Positions 30,139 through 42,404 of a stretch of DNA of 64,000 nt are shown one piece after another. The DNA lies in NCBI GenBank assembly GCA_018417955.1, contig JACTVC010000012.1:1178001-1242000 (forward strand), read 5' to 3'. The notes beneath the pieces are model-generated. The model did no database searches, was not told where the DNA came from, and saw nothing but the letters and a program-made list of their open reading frames with translations. A program made the translations under genes and the position numbers. Every line of letters begins with the position of its first letter. The first letter of the stretch is position 1. The stretch comes from Laccaria trichodermophora. Its lineage: Eukaryota; Basidiomycota; Agaricomycetes; Agaricales; Hydnangiaceae.

Positions 30139-31861
30139 TCACATCCCAACAACTTCCACCAAATCTCCTTCCTCCAAATCCCAATCTCCAATCTCAGCCT
30201 CGTTATCCAATTTCTCACCATCCACGCAAAGCCTGGGATCCTTCTCAGGAGGCGCGCCCCATCCATTTCCCGTCTTCTTGCCACCCTTCTTGGGGGGCGC
30301 GCTGCTCTTCGTCTTCCCAGCATCTCCAACTCCAAAGACGGCAGGATACTGCTCCGCCACACCAGCTTTCTTCAAAAACGCCTTGACGATCGCCCCGCAC
30401 TTTGTGGTAGGCCGCACGATAAGCGTGATATTTTTCTCCCCCGTCGTGACGGACCGTAAGATCAACTTGAACTTGTCGCCGTCTGCTTCTGACTCTGCGT
30501 CGGATTCTTGGGTTTGTGGGGGCTGGGATGCTGTGGTGGGTGGGGAAGATGCGTCGTCTGAATCGTTGTCTGATATTTCGACGACTTGGGAGTTGGAGGA
30601 GGTGGTGGTGTTGTCGAGCAGGGGAGAGGTTGTTGTTGAGATGTGGGGGTTACGACGTATGTAATCGTATGTCGTCTTGTCGCAGGCAGCTGAACGTGTA
30701 TGTGAGTGGGGTCAAAATGGGGGAGGGGGGGTTGACTAACCCATTTCAGCGGCTCCCCGCATCTTCAGTGTTTGTGGAGTCACTGAAGAAAATATTCGTT
30801 TGTCCCGGTAGGTCATGATGAGGGAGTCGACGAGGATGCATGCGTCTTCCGCTGCAGCTTCAAAAAGCTCGCGGAAATCGTCGTTCTAAAGTAAGTTGTC
30901 ATTAACTTTTACAAAGATCGGCCTTGAATGGGCGCGCACCCTGTTCATCTTGTATTGCCATACTTCTTTCTTGCCAGCCTCGTTGAGTGGATGTGGCTGC
31001 CAATTCACGGTCAAAATAATTTCCTCGTTGGGTTCGAATAGGGATGGTGAAGAAGCGCGATGGGATTGGGACGTGATGGATTTGGCGATGCGTTCGAGTT
31101 CTGGGTCGAGCACGATTGTGTCTGTCGAGTCGTCGCAATCGAATGTGGTTGGAGAAGCGTGTCGTGGTGCTGCACCGAGGGCCTCTCTGTAATAAATTGA
31201 ATTGGGACGTAGTTGAAAGAAAGGTGGGAAAGTAAGACTGACCGGACAATGTTCCGAGCATGCTGGATTTGGTGCTGTGGAAGCGCTGGGGGCGGTGTTA
31301 TGGACCGTGAGCGACTGCGTTGTCTCCGGCGTTTCCCAAGGCGGGCGCCATTTAATGTTGAGGAGGTACCGATAATTTCTATGCCGTCGTCTGAATCGTC
31401 TGACAGGTCGGCGGATAGTAGCCTGAGGTTATATTTCATAAATATCGTCGAATATGCATGCGTGCACTCGTCATTATCTCACCGAATTGCATTGGCCTTC
31501 TGCCACTTCGGTTTATTCAGTTGATCGGCCTTCTTGGTGCGTTTCCTCGGTGTAGCTTCATCGTCGCTGTCCGAGTTGACAACAAGTTTGGTTTCTATAA
31601 GGGAATTCAATTCCCGTTTCCATAGTACACAGCAAAACACCAACCCTTATTGAGCTCCTCCAGCTTTTGCCAGGTCTTCATGGACCGATTCCGATTCTTC
31701 AGGAACATATCATCCTCGTCGTCCACCTCACTCGACAGTGGTATCCGTGACGACGAGGACGCTCCTGGCTTGCTCGACGATCCCGCGACAGCATTTGCAG
31801 GCTTCGCTTTCGGCTTAGGCCTTGGCTTCGGACGCGGTTTTGCAATATTGGTGTCGGCCAT
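30139..31861 (-). CDS. Rad60/Esc2/NIP45-type protein with SUMO-like domains
   Basis: Nuclear genome-stability factor of roughly 480 aa in six exons. It starts MADTNIAKPRPKPRPKPKAK, is Lys/Pro-rich, and has acidic SUMO-interacting-type patches (DDSDDGIEIIGTSS, QVVEISDNDSDD). Two ubiquitin-like domains follow. One has EEIILTVNWQPHPL ... DDFRELFEAAAEDACI ... MTYRDKRIFSSVTPQTL. The second, at the C-terminus, has KFKLILRSVTTGEKNITLIV, then PRLCVDGEKLDNEAEIGDWD and LEEGDLVEVVGM. The last residues replace the diglycine of SUMO, so it is not a conjugated modifier. Known relatives work with Ubc9 and Smc5/6 in recombination repair. It shares a 92-bp divergent promoter with the next gene. Confidence 0.8.
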
Positions 31862-31953
31862 TTCAAGTGGCATAAAGCAGGTATTTATCCGTGGGAAACT
31901 TGTATTTTTGGAGAAGGTCATTCATCGGTCACGTGTTCGCCATTTCTTTCTTG
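31862..31953. promoter_or_regulatory. 92-bp bidirectional promoter (Rad60-like / GCFC)
   Basis: Only 92 bp separate the two chosen start codons. The Rad60-like frame stays open to an upstream ATG at 31921 as well, which would leave just 32 bp. The region must carry both core promoters or lie inside 5' leaders that overlap. No TATA box is evident. Confidence 0.5.
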
Positions 31954-34799
31954 ATGGCGTCCGACTCGACACTGATCTTCAAACGCAAGAAAGCTAAATC
32001 GGCACAGAGAACGAGGGATGCGTCGCCGGACAATGACTCAGCGGCGACTGCGCAGGGAGCTGGAGACGAGTCTCCCAGTATTTTGGCGACAAAGTTGAAG
32101 AACAAGGTTAAGAGGGCTCAACCAAAGTCACGGTTGAGCTTTGGAGGTGCGGACGATGAGGTTTGCGTTTGACTGATTATTAGGGCTGATTCTAATGATA
32201 TGGGTAATTTAGGAGGGGGGTGAGGAGGTGTTCCAGGTCAAGAAGTCTAATTTGAGCAAGAAGTTGGCTTTGGGAACTCATCCGGCGTGGGTGGTTTCTT
32301 TCCTTGTGTTCACGTCTTTTGCTGACATATTATGTAGTACTATTGCTTTGAACTCTTCGATATCTACAAGCCGAGGACCGACCTATGATCAAACATATCT
32401 CAACCAGCTGAAAGCGAGTACACCAACATCGCGTCCTCGTCTGGCAGATGATGCATACGATGCTGATACGTCCATGAACATTGATATTTCCTTGAATGAC
32501 ATGGACGTGGACATTGGTCGGTATCTCTGCTTCAACAAGTATAAAGCGATATTAATTCTTATTCAGATGACTCGTCTTCGTTTAACCTCCCATCCGAGTC
32601 ATCGATAAAGGTAGCTAAAGAGAAGCGGGAGCGACTTCGGAAGACACAAGCGGCTGGAGAAGAAGATTTTATTTCGTTGTCACTTACTCGAAGGGCCGAC
32701 GAACCCCCCGGTCCACATCCTGAAAGTCGCTTGGTACGAGAAGAAGACGAACTCGGTGAAGGCGAAGATGGCACGTAAACATGATGTCACTCCTTTCGAA
32801 ATATCCCATGCTCACTCTATTTTATTAGAATTCGCGGAGTACACCAGTGCTCAGGAACGAATAGCGTTGGGCAAGAAGTCTAAGAAGTTAGAGGCTAGCA
32901 AACGTCGTGACAATATGAAGGAACTGATTGCTGATGCGTGCGTACGCATATAAACTGGCTTCTTGTCTTCAATTTACCTGTATATGTTTAGGGAGGAGGA
33001 AGACGAGGAAACTATGGAATGGGAACAAGAGCAGCTGCGACGCGGAGGTCACCAAACCCCGGAGCCCTCAGCACCATCCAAAGTTAAAGAGGTTTATAAA
33101 CCTGCACCAAGTAATTTTTGTTTCATTCTTCACCCTCCCGGTTCTTACAAAGTTCCAGTTCCCCTCGCCACTCCATTGCCCACGCTGAACACAGCTCTAT
33201 CCCGGTTGACTCAACAATTCACACAATTGACGACCTCTCACGCCCAAAACACTGCTGCCCTTGAAACCCTGGCACAGGAACGAGATGAAATAGATACGCG
33301 GGAAAAGGAAATGAGGGATATGGTTGGTAGAGCTGAAGAAAAGTCATCATGGTTTGGAAGTTTCAAAGAGTGGGTGGAAGGTGTTGCAGGGTTTTTAGAC
33401 GAAAAGGTAATTCTTAAAGACGGTTCACCTGCTGGAACTCTACTCACCACAAATCACCAACAGTATCCGTTGCTCGAAAAGCTAGAAGAAGAGCATTTGT
33501 CATTGCTTCAGGAGCGATTTGATCTAGTCCATCAGAGACGGCAGATGGACGATGAAGATGATCTGACCATTTTCCTGGGCCCACTACCCACGCCTGTCAC
33601 CCAGCCTGAGTTGGAAGAGTACGACGAGCTAGGTCGGATTATCCCAAAGCCCAACGCAGCGTTCGCTCGTCGAGAGCGTCGAACTGCACGCCTTTCCCGT
33701 CGTCAGGTACGCCAGCAGCGAAGCAGGAAAGCAGAATTTGAAGAAGGATATTCTACGGATTCTTCGCTACCTCCCCCAGACGCCTCAGCGTACTCGTCTG
33801 CTATAGCATCACTGGCTTTGCGGACCAAGGAGGTTCTCGCTGATGTCAGAGCAGATGAGTTTCGCGATCCTGGAAAGGGTCGTTGGAGCGTATGGAGGGA
33901 AAAATTCAGCGATAGTTATATTGGAGCATGGGGAGGTTTGGGCGTCGTTAGCGTCTGGGAATTTTGGGTTAGGTTAGAGATTGTAGGCTGGGATTGCGTT
34001 GAGGTGCGTCGTGTTGATCTCTGAGCCAACATATCTCAAAATGTCCTTTTTTTGACTAGGATTCTAGAAGTCTGCATGATTTCAAGTGGTACAAGGGGCT
34101 TTATGAATATTCCAGACCTGGAAGTGGTGACCCGCATGAAAGAGAGCTGGGACCTGATGGGGACCTGGTGGCTTCTATGATCTCCACCGCTGTCATTCCC
34201 AGACTCTGTAAACTTGTGGAAGGTGGAGCCTTCGATGCATACTCCGAGCCACATGTTCGCAGGATGGTTGATTTGGCAGAGGAAGTTGAAGCAAGCGTTG
34301 AATCGGGAAACATGAAGTTTCAGGTACGCAGTTCGAAACCCTTCAAAGAAATTTGAACCCTCATTTTGTGTACTTTCAGACCCTTCTAAAATCCGTGATC
34401 ACAAATTTTGAAAAAGCGATCATAGGCACCGAAGAGCTACTTGTCAAGTTCAATTCGGTGCAACAATCCATAACCCCGTTCGATCCTGACTCAATACCTG
34501 CTCGTCAACGTTTCCTAGCACGCCGGGTCAAGCTTCTGAAGAATATGTTGCGTTGGAGGAAGTATACAGGAGAACGATTTGGCGTTGGCATGCTCATGAG
34601 CAGACTTGTTGAAAGATGTGTCTCTGGTGTCGCAGAGAGCGGATGGGAGGTCGGCGGCGAAGATGTTGCCAAAACCGTTTGTCTTCTCTTCCATCGCAAG
34701 TTTCTTCCGGTGATTGACCGGTTTTATCAGGTCGTGTCTTTGTTGCCCGGCGAGCTGGTGCCACCCCAATTGAAACAAAGGTTGACATCTCGATGGTAG
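31954..34799 (+). CDS. GCFC-domain protein (PAXBP1/GCFC2-like spliceosome factor)
   Basis: About 770 aa in roughly ten exons. The N-terminus is disordered (MASDSTLIFKRKKAKSAQRT; LATKLKNKVKRAQPKSRLSF), followed by SRGPTYDQTYLNQLKASTPT, the usual block in GCFC proteins, and a charged coiled-coil segment (QERIALGKKSKKLEASKRRD). The mid coiled coil is ALETLAQERDEIDTREKEMR. The GCFC domain covers roughly the last 450 residues: WSVWREKFSDSYIGAWGGL, SLHDFKWYKGLYEYS, VASMISTAVIPRLCKLVEGG, AFDAYSEPHVRRMVDLAEEV. Relatives associate with intron-lariat spliceosomes and disassembly. The old 'DNA-binding factor' name of the family is misleading. The last frame ends QLKQRLTSRW. Confidence 0.88.
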
Positions 34800-35492
34800 A
34801 AACGTGAACACCCTTGAACGATGTTCTGGTTAGAATTTCTTTCAATTGAGCCCTTATGGGCATCAGACCTCGCTCACGTCACTTGCCCAAGGGTCAGCCC
34901 TATCAGTCATGTGTGCACATCTATCGAGAGTCGAGAGCGAACGACTTTGTCGTACTACAAAGGAAATGGCAGCGGTGACCCTGTTTTCATTCACCGCGAT
35001 CCCCACGCCGTTCACCTCTACATCGTTCTCGGATATTAATACTTGAAGCCTCTATGACCCACACAACCTACGATCTCCGTCATAATCTCGCTGTGTGTTG
35101 GCTCGTTCCGCTGTCAGATATTTACATGTGTATAGAATGATTGTCTCCTCAAGCGTCACAATTCTCAAAAGGCTGGTGAACGAGACTAGGACAAATCCAG
35201 TAGGCGAGACGCCGCAGGTATCTAGGGTGCGGCAAAATCGGAAAACATATCAACTCGCCATTTGTAATTCCGAAACATGCCCGAACACCCTCTTTCAACA
35301 ATGCAACGATGTCTTCTGCCTGCTAAACAAGGACGCTGAACTTGCGACGCTGCGCCTCAAGTTCATTTTAGTTGGCATGTCCCTCTTTCAATGGATCGAC
35401 GCTCTGGACCCACAGATAATTTTGCAACATTATATCTATGAGGATCGCTGAGTTCCAGTGGCCTGATTATACCACCTTGTTCAAAAGCTCCC
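34800..35492. other. Intergenic GCFC - BTB
   Basis: About 690 bp with one open frame (35095-35451) that shows no family signal and is judged to be chance or leader sequence. It presumably holds the BTB gene's promoter. Confidence 0.4.
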
Positions 35493-36400
35493 ATGTTGAC
35501 AGACGACCTTAACTTCTCTGGTGGCGACATCGTACTGGCCGTTCGGGACAGTAAATACCGCGTGCATAAAGCGGTTCTCGGCAGCCGCTCAGCCATCTTG
35601 GCAGAACTCTCCCTATCAGCGCCACAGCAGAACTATGGGGGCGACAAACTCCCAACCGTGCAAATCCACGAAGACCAGGCACATTTTACCCTCCTTTTGC
35701 ATGCATTGTATGATCACGAGTAAGAATTTTAAGTGCTTCAAGCAAAGTTCTTGAACCCTTACGCGATCCCTTCAGCATAGAGACTTACCTGGTGGCTCAC
35801 CGAAGAATTATCGGAGAGCTCGCCTCTGGAGTTATGGGTCTCGCAGAAAAATACAATGTCTCTAAAGCGAAAGATATTCAAGCCAAATTTCTTCCACTCA
35901 TCAAGAACGACTGGCCCACCACCCTCACAGGCTGGGATACCCTTGAAAGCCAGATCAGTCTGAAATCAGCAGAACTCGACAACATAGACGCATTACATAC
36001 TCTAGACAAGATATATCCAGAACCGGCGTGCGTGATCCAATTCACTCACTCGCGTGGGTTCAGCTTGGGCTCTCCTGCTCCATCCATCCCGGACTATCTA
36101 CCCGCAGCATTCTACCATCTTGCACGCCTTCCTCCTCATGCTGATCCCGATGATATTTCGCTACAAATCGAGGATTTAGCAGAGGGTTTGCGGACGGCGC
36201 GGAAAAAACTCTTGTCCAACCAAGACATGATTTGCCTCCTACATGGCTTGCACAATATTCGGTCTGTTGCAGGGCGCATCGCGTGCGTCGATTTTCCGAA
36301 GCGCGCTCGCGCGTTTTCTGGCGCTGTCGAAGAGGAGAAGGCGGTGATGTTAAATTGGTGGCACACAGTTGGGGTAGAGTGTCGGAAAAATCCCAATTAG
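35493..36400 (+). CDS. BTB/POZ-domain protein
   Basis: Two exons (35493-35719, 35776-36400) encode 283 aa. The N-terminal BTB fold is visible in FSGGDIVLAVRDSKYRVHKA (typical 'D-V-x-V-x-x-x-R-x-H' start), VLGSRSAILAEL and HFTLLLHALYDHDIETYL. A helical region follows, with VMGLAEKYNVSKAKDIQAKF, the BACK-like helix pair seen in the large Agaricomycete BTB family. Members may act as Cullin-3 adaptors, but most are uncharacterised. The upstream in-frame ATG choice is simple, though a short upstream coding exon cannot be excluded. No partner gene is nearby. Confidence 0.8.
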
Positions 36401-37744
36401 CATACGAGTCATTGCGGCAGCTGATGAACTTACGAGTGTTGATCAGTCTCCGAGGGAAGACATATTAGCATGTTATCAGGTCATGTAACCCCGCGCTAAT
36501 CACTAGCAAGTGCTGAGAGGTTTCCGCGTTCGAGCACATCAGTATTTATTAGGTTGTATCACTCTACGCTAATCTCGGGTATCCTTCATAATTCCTCTTA
36601 AGTATGTAGATAATTTGCATACAAATAAAGTAACTGGATTGCAAAAGAGGGGATTGATTGAAGCAATGGGTGCGGATAAATGTAAGTATACACCAAACTT
36701 CATGTTTATCGAAACCTCACGCATATCGGTGGGTCTTGCAATAGCGGCATTTCCGCTCCAGCCTCTCAACTTGGAGCTTCCTAGACTTCTTAGCATGTGT
36801 TGGACAACGCGACTTTGGTAGGAAAATTTGTACAAGTCAACTTAGAGTGCAGTCTGGGAAGCTGTTGGTGTTCGCAGCCGGCGCCGCACTCGGTTGACAT
36901 CATGCGTCATTTTGTTAGAAATTCACTACAAACTGTCAAGGTGGAGCAGCCCCACAAACATTGACTCGATGCTGGAATATATAAAGGGAAAATCAACCCA
37001 CCACGGACGCAGTCGCATAATCAAACTCCCTCGGATTCCGAGAACATGCCAGCTCTCAGCGCTCAGCATGGACCCCCCCCCCAAGCTGACTTCCATTGCG
37101 CGGCGTTTAACTAATACCACGTGATTGTGTTTCGGAGATTGGGCAGTGAAGACAAGAACGACCTTCACTCCCACCACCCCGCCTCCTATCTATTTCATCA
37201 TACACGACGGATCTAACCCCTTCTCTCCACAGCTTTGCTCAGCGTACTTGGGCATCGCAATGCCAATAGCCGGCATGCACCTCTACTCCAAATTCACACA
37301 ACCCCTCTTCATTCAAGCTCTCAAGAGTCTATACGACGCGAAACCCGTCTCCATCCACTTACTCGGGAACCCAGCCATGGGTGAGCTCATACCTTTCCTA
37401 CCAGATCTGCTTTCACTTCGCTGCCTGGCAACTCCCCTTCCTTCCAATCGAGGTGACGCGTCGAGAACGGTCGGGCAGGTAGCAGCCTGTAAGGCAGACG
37501 CTAGGGCGGCATGGACTCGGACAGAACGTAGGCTGGCAAGATGATTGTGCCCAACGGACGGAGCTGAAGATTATCCTGCCTAGGTAAGTCGTCCGTTTGG
37601 CGCTGTGGGTAAAGATGCTAATGTACTCACTCAGCGTCAACGGCTACCGATCTCATCAACGACTTTGCTCGTGCAGTCTCCGTTTCGCGTTAGCGGGGAT
37701 GATCTTCAAGCGATAGCCCAATAAACGGGCGGCCGTAGACCCCT

Positions 37745-37845
37745 CGTTTGGATGCAGGATTGTGGCGGGGAGAGTTGGGGCGCACGCTGGATCAACGCTC
37801 GTTTGGAAGCAGGATTGTGGCGAGGAGGGTTCAGGCGCACGCTGC
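37745..37845 (+). repeat. Imperfect tandem duplication, 55-bp period
   Basis: CGTTTGGATGCAGGATTGTGG ... GGCGCACGCTG at 37745 is followed at 37800 by CGTTTGGAAGCAGGATTGTG ... GGCGCACGCTG. Only a few substitutions separate the two units. Confidence 0.7.
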
Positions 37846-39040
37846 AGAGAAAAGGTCAGTTGTGCAACCTGAAGATTGACGAAACCTACGTTGCACAACC
37901 TAGTTCGTCGATTTCTCACAAATCCAGGCCGTCACTACGTCTTGACAGTGCCCGAGTCCTCAGACGACAGGTCAGGTCCGTTCGGATTCTACGAGAGCTG
38001 GCAGTGAGGCAACACCAGTCTAGTACCTGCCATTATGTAGTGCACACCCAGCTCGAATGCATTGATTTAATGTTCTGTTTGGTGTGAGATCTAAATGTTA
38101 TGCTCGAAATCTGGAAAAGATTCTGGTCCCAGATCATAGTTCGTCAACCTGACAGGCCTGACAACCACGGTAAGTTCTTCTCTGTGCTTCAATGTTTTAC
38201 CAGAAAGAATAACTACTAACATCCACCCTCAGTACTAAAATGTCCGACAACAGTGGTAATTACTGATCCAAGCGAGGGGGTCTATCACACCCATACGCAC
38301 GTTCTGTGGCTGAAATACATCCCGAAATACTGATGACCTGATGCGCACATATGAGCACCATATTGGCACATCTAGGTTTTTCTCGGATTTTCCGACAAGA
38401 AACTTGTAGGCCCACAGCAACGGGATCTAGTTGGGGGCTTGAAGTTTCTGATTGATGCGCTTGGGGAGGGTGGGGCTGACGTGCTTCGCAGAGGAACTGC
38501 CTTGCCATATCGCAAAGCCATGCGAGATTTTCTAATCAAAGAAAGAGAAGAGTTCTGGGGTTCGCTGAACGAATATTTCGCTCTTTACGCTTTTTTCTCT
38601 TGATTTTTGTATCCAACCATGTTTATTTTGTACAAAGATTTTGGTGTTCACGAGGGACGATGACGGATCCCTTGCGACCTATGTAAACCAATGTGGATAT
38701 TTTTTTTATTTGAGAATAAACTGTTCGGTAACATATAGTACTATGAAATTTGGTGCTAATTAGTGACAGCGCTCATAATGTTGCCCGCATAGAATGATCA
38801 AACCCAGCGTTGTGCCGGTTGCGCAACTGTTGTTAAAGTCGCCGACTGTCACTGACTGTGACTTTTCGCAACCAGACACGAACGCGACTTTGCGGAGTGC
38901 CAGGGGTGTCCTCTTATATTATGTAATGCAGTTTTAGGTGTAGACACTTCTGAGATTTCGACGTTCGTTACTGTGCTCGACATTTACAGCTACATACATG
39001 ATGGGCAGTGCATTGATACACTGATACATATTGATGAGAG

Positions 39041-39686
39041 ATACTATGTTTGTTCAGGTGTTTGAAACTTTTTCAGCACTTCGCGATTTCTGACTCACCA
39101 CTTCATCAAATTCTTTAAAAAATTTTACAGGCCAATAATCTTTTTTCTCTTCTATACGAGTATCTACTTTTTTTTGGTATAAATGTGTTGTGTTCGCTGT
39201 CAGAGGCGTTCCGGTGCTCAGGGTTCAGATATATCAGGAGATTGAAACTCGTGTCACACTAGGTAACAACGAATTCGGCTGTGCGAATGTCACGCAAATG
39301 TCACGTTTTTCGAGCTGTTTCACAGCGGAATTTGGTCTTTTGCCCTTCCTGAAACGACAACTTCACCTCGCTATCTAAATTTTCTTATTTGAACTTAAGT
39401 ATGCCATTCAAATGCAATTGGAAAGTTTTAGAATAAACGGTCAAGCCGATCTGGAGGGATCTGAGAGAACATTCCATTACTTTTGTTTGTCTGGTGTAAT
39501 GAAAACCACAAATCTATGTCCCCAGACCGCAATTCTTTGACTCTTGTTCTAAAACTTTGAGACAATAAATGTCATACATAAATACACCTTCTGTGAAAGT
39601 TCCAAGGCCCCACGGCAAGTGGAAGGTAAAATAATCCACAGTTTCAAACACCTGATGGGTTTCAAACACCTGAACAAACATAGTAT
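39041..39686. repeat. Segment bounded by a perfect 28-bp inverted repeat
   Basis: 39041-39068 (ATACTATGTTTGTTCAGGTG...) and 39659-39686 are exact reverse complements. Next to the right copy, GTTTCAAACACCTGA is also present at 39641-39655, a small tandem duplication. The roughly 590 bp in between shows no coding capacity. It could be a small non-autonomous DNA element, but no flanking target duplication was identified. Confidence 0.5.
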
Positions 39687-39896
39687 TCATTGGGCATGTC
39701 ATTTGCCTCACTTTTGACAGTATCACCCTCAGCATCAAGGACAAGAAGTTTGCACAAATCAACTTCATTCTGAGGCCTCACATTGCTCACTTGCTGTACT
39801 TAAGCTTTGATTCAATACGAGTTTGTGAAGTCGAATAGATCCTTTATGGTGGAGAGCGCGTCAGGCGAAGGTTCTGGCTTGGTTCTGGCAGGCTTT

Positions 39897-40217
39897 CTCA
39901 CGATTTCCGGTCGGTGACTGTGACCTACGGTCGGTGACGCAGAACAATTGTCACAGAGGGGTTACACGCAAAATGGATTATGGTAGACACAGAACACGAT
40001 ATAAAGGAATCTAAAACAGCGGTAGCTACAGAATATGATGTAGGAATCATTTTGCAGCGTTAGAAAACCGCGCAGTGCGATGTAGCGCTCGCCCAGAGGT
40101 AGGACCCCATGGCACCGCGCAAAGTTGCGAACGTTTGACTGTCGACGACTTTTAAGTTTTGGTGACTCTCTCACGATTTACGGTCGGTGACTGTGACCTC
40201 AGGTCGCCGACCCGCAC
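39897..40217 (+). repeat. Two direct copies of a GGTCGGTGACTGTGACC repeat
   Basis: TCTCACGATTTCCGGTCGGT at about 39897 and TCTCACGATTTACGGTCGGT at about 40168 both continue GACTGTGACCT. A looser relative, TCGCCGACTGTCACTGACTG, is near 38840. They may be ends of related short elements. Confidence 0.5.
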
Positions 40218-41115
40218 AACGCTGATCAAACCTGGGTGGAGAGTCGCAATTTTCACAAAGGTGCATACTTATGTTAAACACCAGGGAGAAATTTGAGCCT
40301 ATCGGTTGCGTAATTCTATGAGAAGGGTGTTTCAATACATATGGTCGTCTGTCCCCATCCAACCCAGCTGACAATCCACGTGGCCACGGCAAGTCAGCGA
40401 CTGCTTATTTCAACTCCGACGAGCGTCGGTCATCAAAGGATGAGCCCTCACTAACCTCGGATAAATAGGGAAAAAACATATTTTGAAAGCCAAGAACTAA
40501 GGCTTTTCAATGGTCAAAGAATTATGAAAGTTGGTTCAGTGCTGGAGGCACTATGCTGTTTTGATCAAAACATCTGCAACACCGGGCTCACGGTGAATGA
40601 TACAGAATAAGGTCAAGAAGGAGTAACCGCGGAACTGCGCTTTCCGATAAGCCATACATACCACTTGATCTTTCTGATCTGCTTGAAATTCGTTTCGAAT
40701 TACTCCATTCAAGTATCGTTGAATTTGACGCTAATCTGTTACTGTAGCTGTCCAAATAAAAACTTTACTAGGACGCCAAAACTTTGTCAACTCAACAACT
40801 TTTCACCTAGCCTTTGGCTTTTTCAGTGCTACCTCAAAGGCTTCTTGCAACTCCCCCTTTCCTCCAGCATTTCCTCGCGATCACTCGACGGTGAGATCCC
40901 GCGCAGAAACTTTACATAATTGTTTTGCTCTCAGGAAGGTTGGAGACTTCAGTTTCCGTCATCTCTACGGATATGATGGTTGCGGCGTGTATTCTTCGGT
41001 AGCGGGTCTGTCAAGTCGAGCTATATTTTCTCTGGCTTCCACCAACCCTCAACCGGAACTTCCATAAAAGCAAGGGCCTTCTTTGGACAATCAGTCAACC
41101 CCACATTCTTTTCAA

Positions 41116-42404
41116 ATGAAATTTCTCCGCTCCTTTGGTTTCGCCGCCGTTCTCTTCTACCTGCCAGTGTATGTCGTTGGTGGCTCACGAACGTCCCCGC
41201 CGGCTGGGGCAGTAATTGTTCGTGCAGGAACATCTACATCGGGGGAATTCCAAACCATCTCTGGGGCTGTAAATTCTCTTCCCAACGATGGCTCCTCAAG
41301 AAGTATCTTCGTATACCCCGGAAACTACACAGAGCAAGTTTCAATAACTCGACCTGGAGCACTCACGGTATGGAATTATTTTATATTTTTACTGTGTGCT
41401 TAGAGTCTCAATGAACGAGAAGATCTTTGGTTACACATACGACACATCCACCTATAAATCCAACACCGTGGTGATCCAGTATGGATTATCTGCCAAACAA
41501 ACTGGGTCGGATGATGCGAGTGGAACTCTTCGCGTGCACAAAGACAATTTTCGGATGTACAATGTTAATGTGAAAAACACCTTCGGCATTGGCTCCCAGG
41601 CTATCGCAGTTAGTCAGTATGGAAATCGCGTTGGCTTCTATGGTTGCTCCTTCATTGGATACCAGGATACTGTGTTGGCAGAGCAGGGAGCTCAGGTATA
41701 TTTGAAGGGCTATATTGAGGTAAAACGAGTTCATATGTAACACGATTTGCCAAGCTGATTTTTGGGGAACAGGGTGCGGTTGATTTCATCTTTGGCCAAA
41801 CAGGTCAAGCCTACTTCGGAGGCAATGTCATCGCAGTATCCTCAAAAGGATGCGTGACTGCCAGTGGCCGCGCATCCAACGACAATTCGAGTTGTAGGTG
41901 TTCTGAGCAACCTTGGCTTTATCTTCTGATTTGTGGCATGAAAGACGTCTTCAATCAAAATACTATCACCCTCACTCCTGGAGCTGCGTCTGGAACGGCT
42001 GGTCATGTTTTTCTTGGAAGGCCGTGGCAAGGTTGGTTTTTCAATTTTTGAATTTTCTGACACGTAGCTAATGAAAATTACTGGAGTAGATTTTGCAAAG
42101 TGAGGAGTCTGCCCGCCTGCAAATTTTGCGACTTCTAACTCGTTTCCTTTCCAGAGTCATTTTCCTGAATACCGTCGTCAGTGCCCCTCTGAACACTTCT
42201 CTGTGGTCTGTTTGGAATGCGGGCCAACCGAATACCGATAACGTCTTTTTTGCTGACTTTAATACCACTGGTAGTGGTGTTAAAGGTGCTCACCGTGCCA
42301 AATTTTCTACCCTTCTTACTGCGTCGCAAGCAGCGCAATACTCAATTTCGAGCGCCGTCGGCTACGATTATCCTTCATGGGTCGACACCTCCTACGTCGT
42401 TTGA
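41116..42404 (+). CDS. Secreted pectin methylesterase (CE8)
   Basis: Demethylates plant pectin outside the cell. Exons: 41116-41367, about 41423-41719, 41773-41890, 41945-42031, 42090-42099 (10 nt) and 42155-42404; 337 aa. A signal peptide is at the start (MKFLRSFGFAAVLFYLPVYV), then the right-handed beta-helix with FQTISGAVNSLP, IFVYPGNYTEQV and the catalytic block GCSFIGYQDTVLAEQG (Gln and Asp), GAVDFIFG (second Asp) and HVFLGRPW (Arg). The 10-nt micro-exon supplies the codons for the DFAK that joins the GRPWQ motif to VIFLNTVV; without it the frame is lost. The end is SSAVGYDYPSWVDTSYVV. It suits a saprotroph or plant-associated fungus. Confidence 0.9.

Larger units (their letters stand above)
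36401..41115. other. Gene-poor 4.7-kb region with short repeats
   Basis: No convincing gene. ORFs such as 37125-37544 and 40665-40919 lack recognisable motifs. The region holds a 55-bp-period tandem duplication (37745-37845), a 28-bp perfect inverted repeat (39041-39068 with 39659-39686), two direct copies of a 45-50 bp sequence (about 39897-39945 and 40168-40217), and AT-rich stretches. It is likely decayed transposon-derived DNA. Confidence 0.5.

Noticed and set aside
35095..35451. Plus-strand 118-codon ORF before the BTB gene
   Set aside because: No domain; likely leader or intergenic sequence.
37125..37544. Plus-strand 139-codon ORF
   Set aside because: No recognisable domain, no splice-supported extension and poor codon bias; treated as chance.
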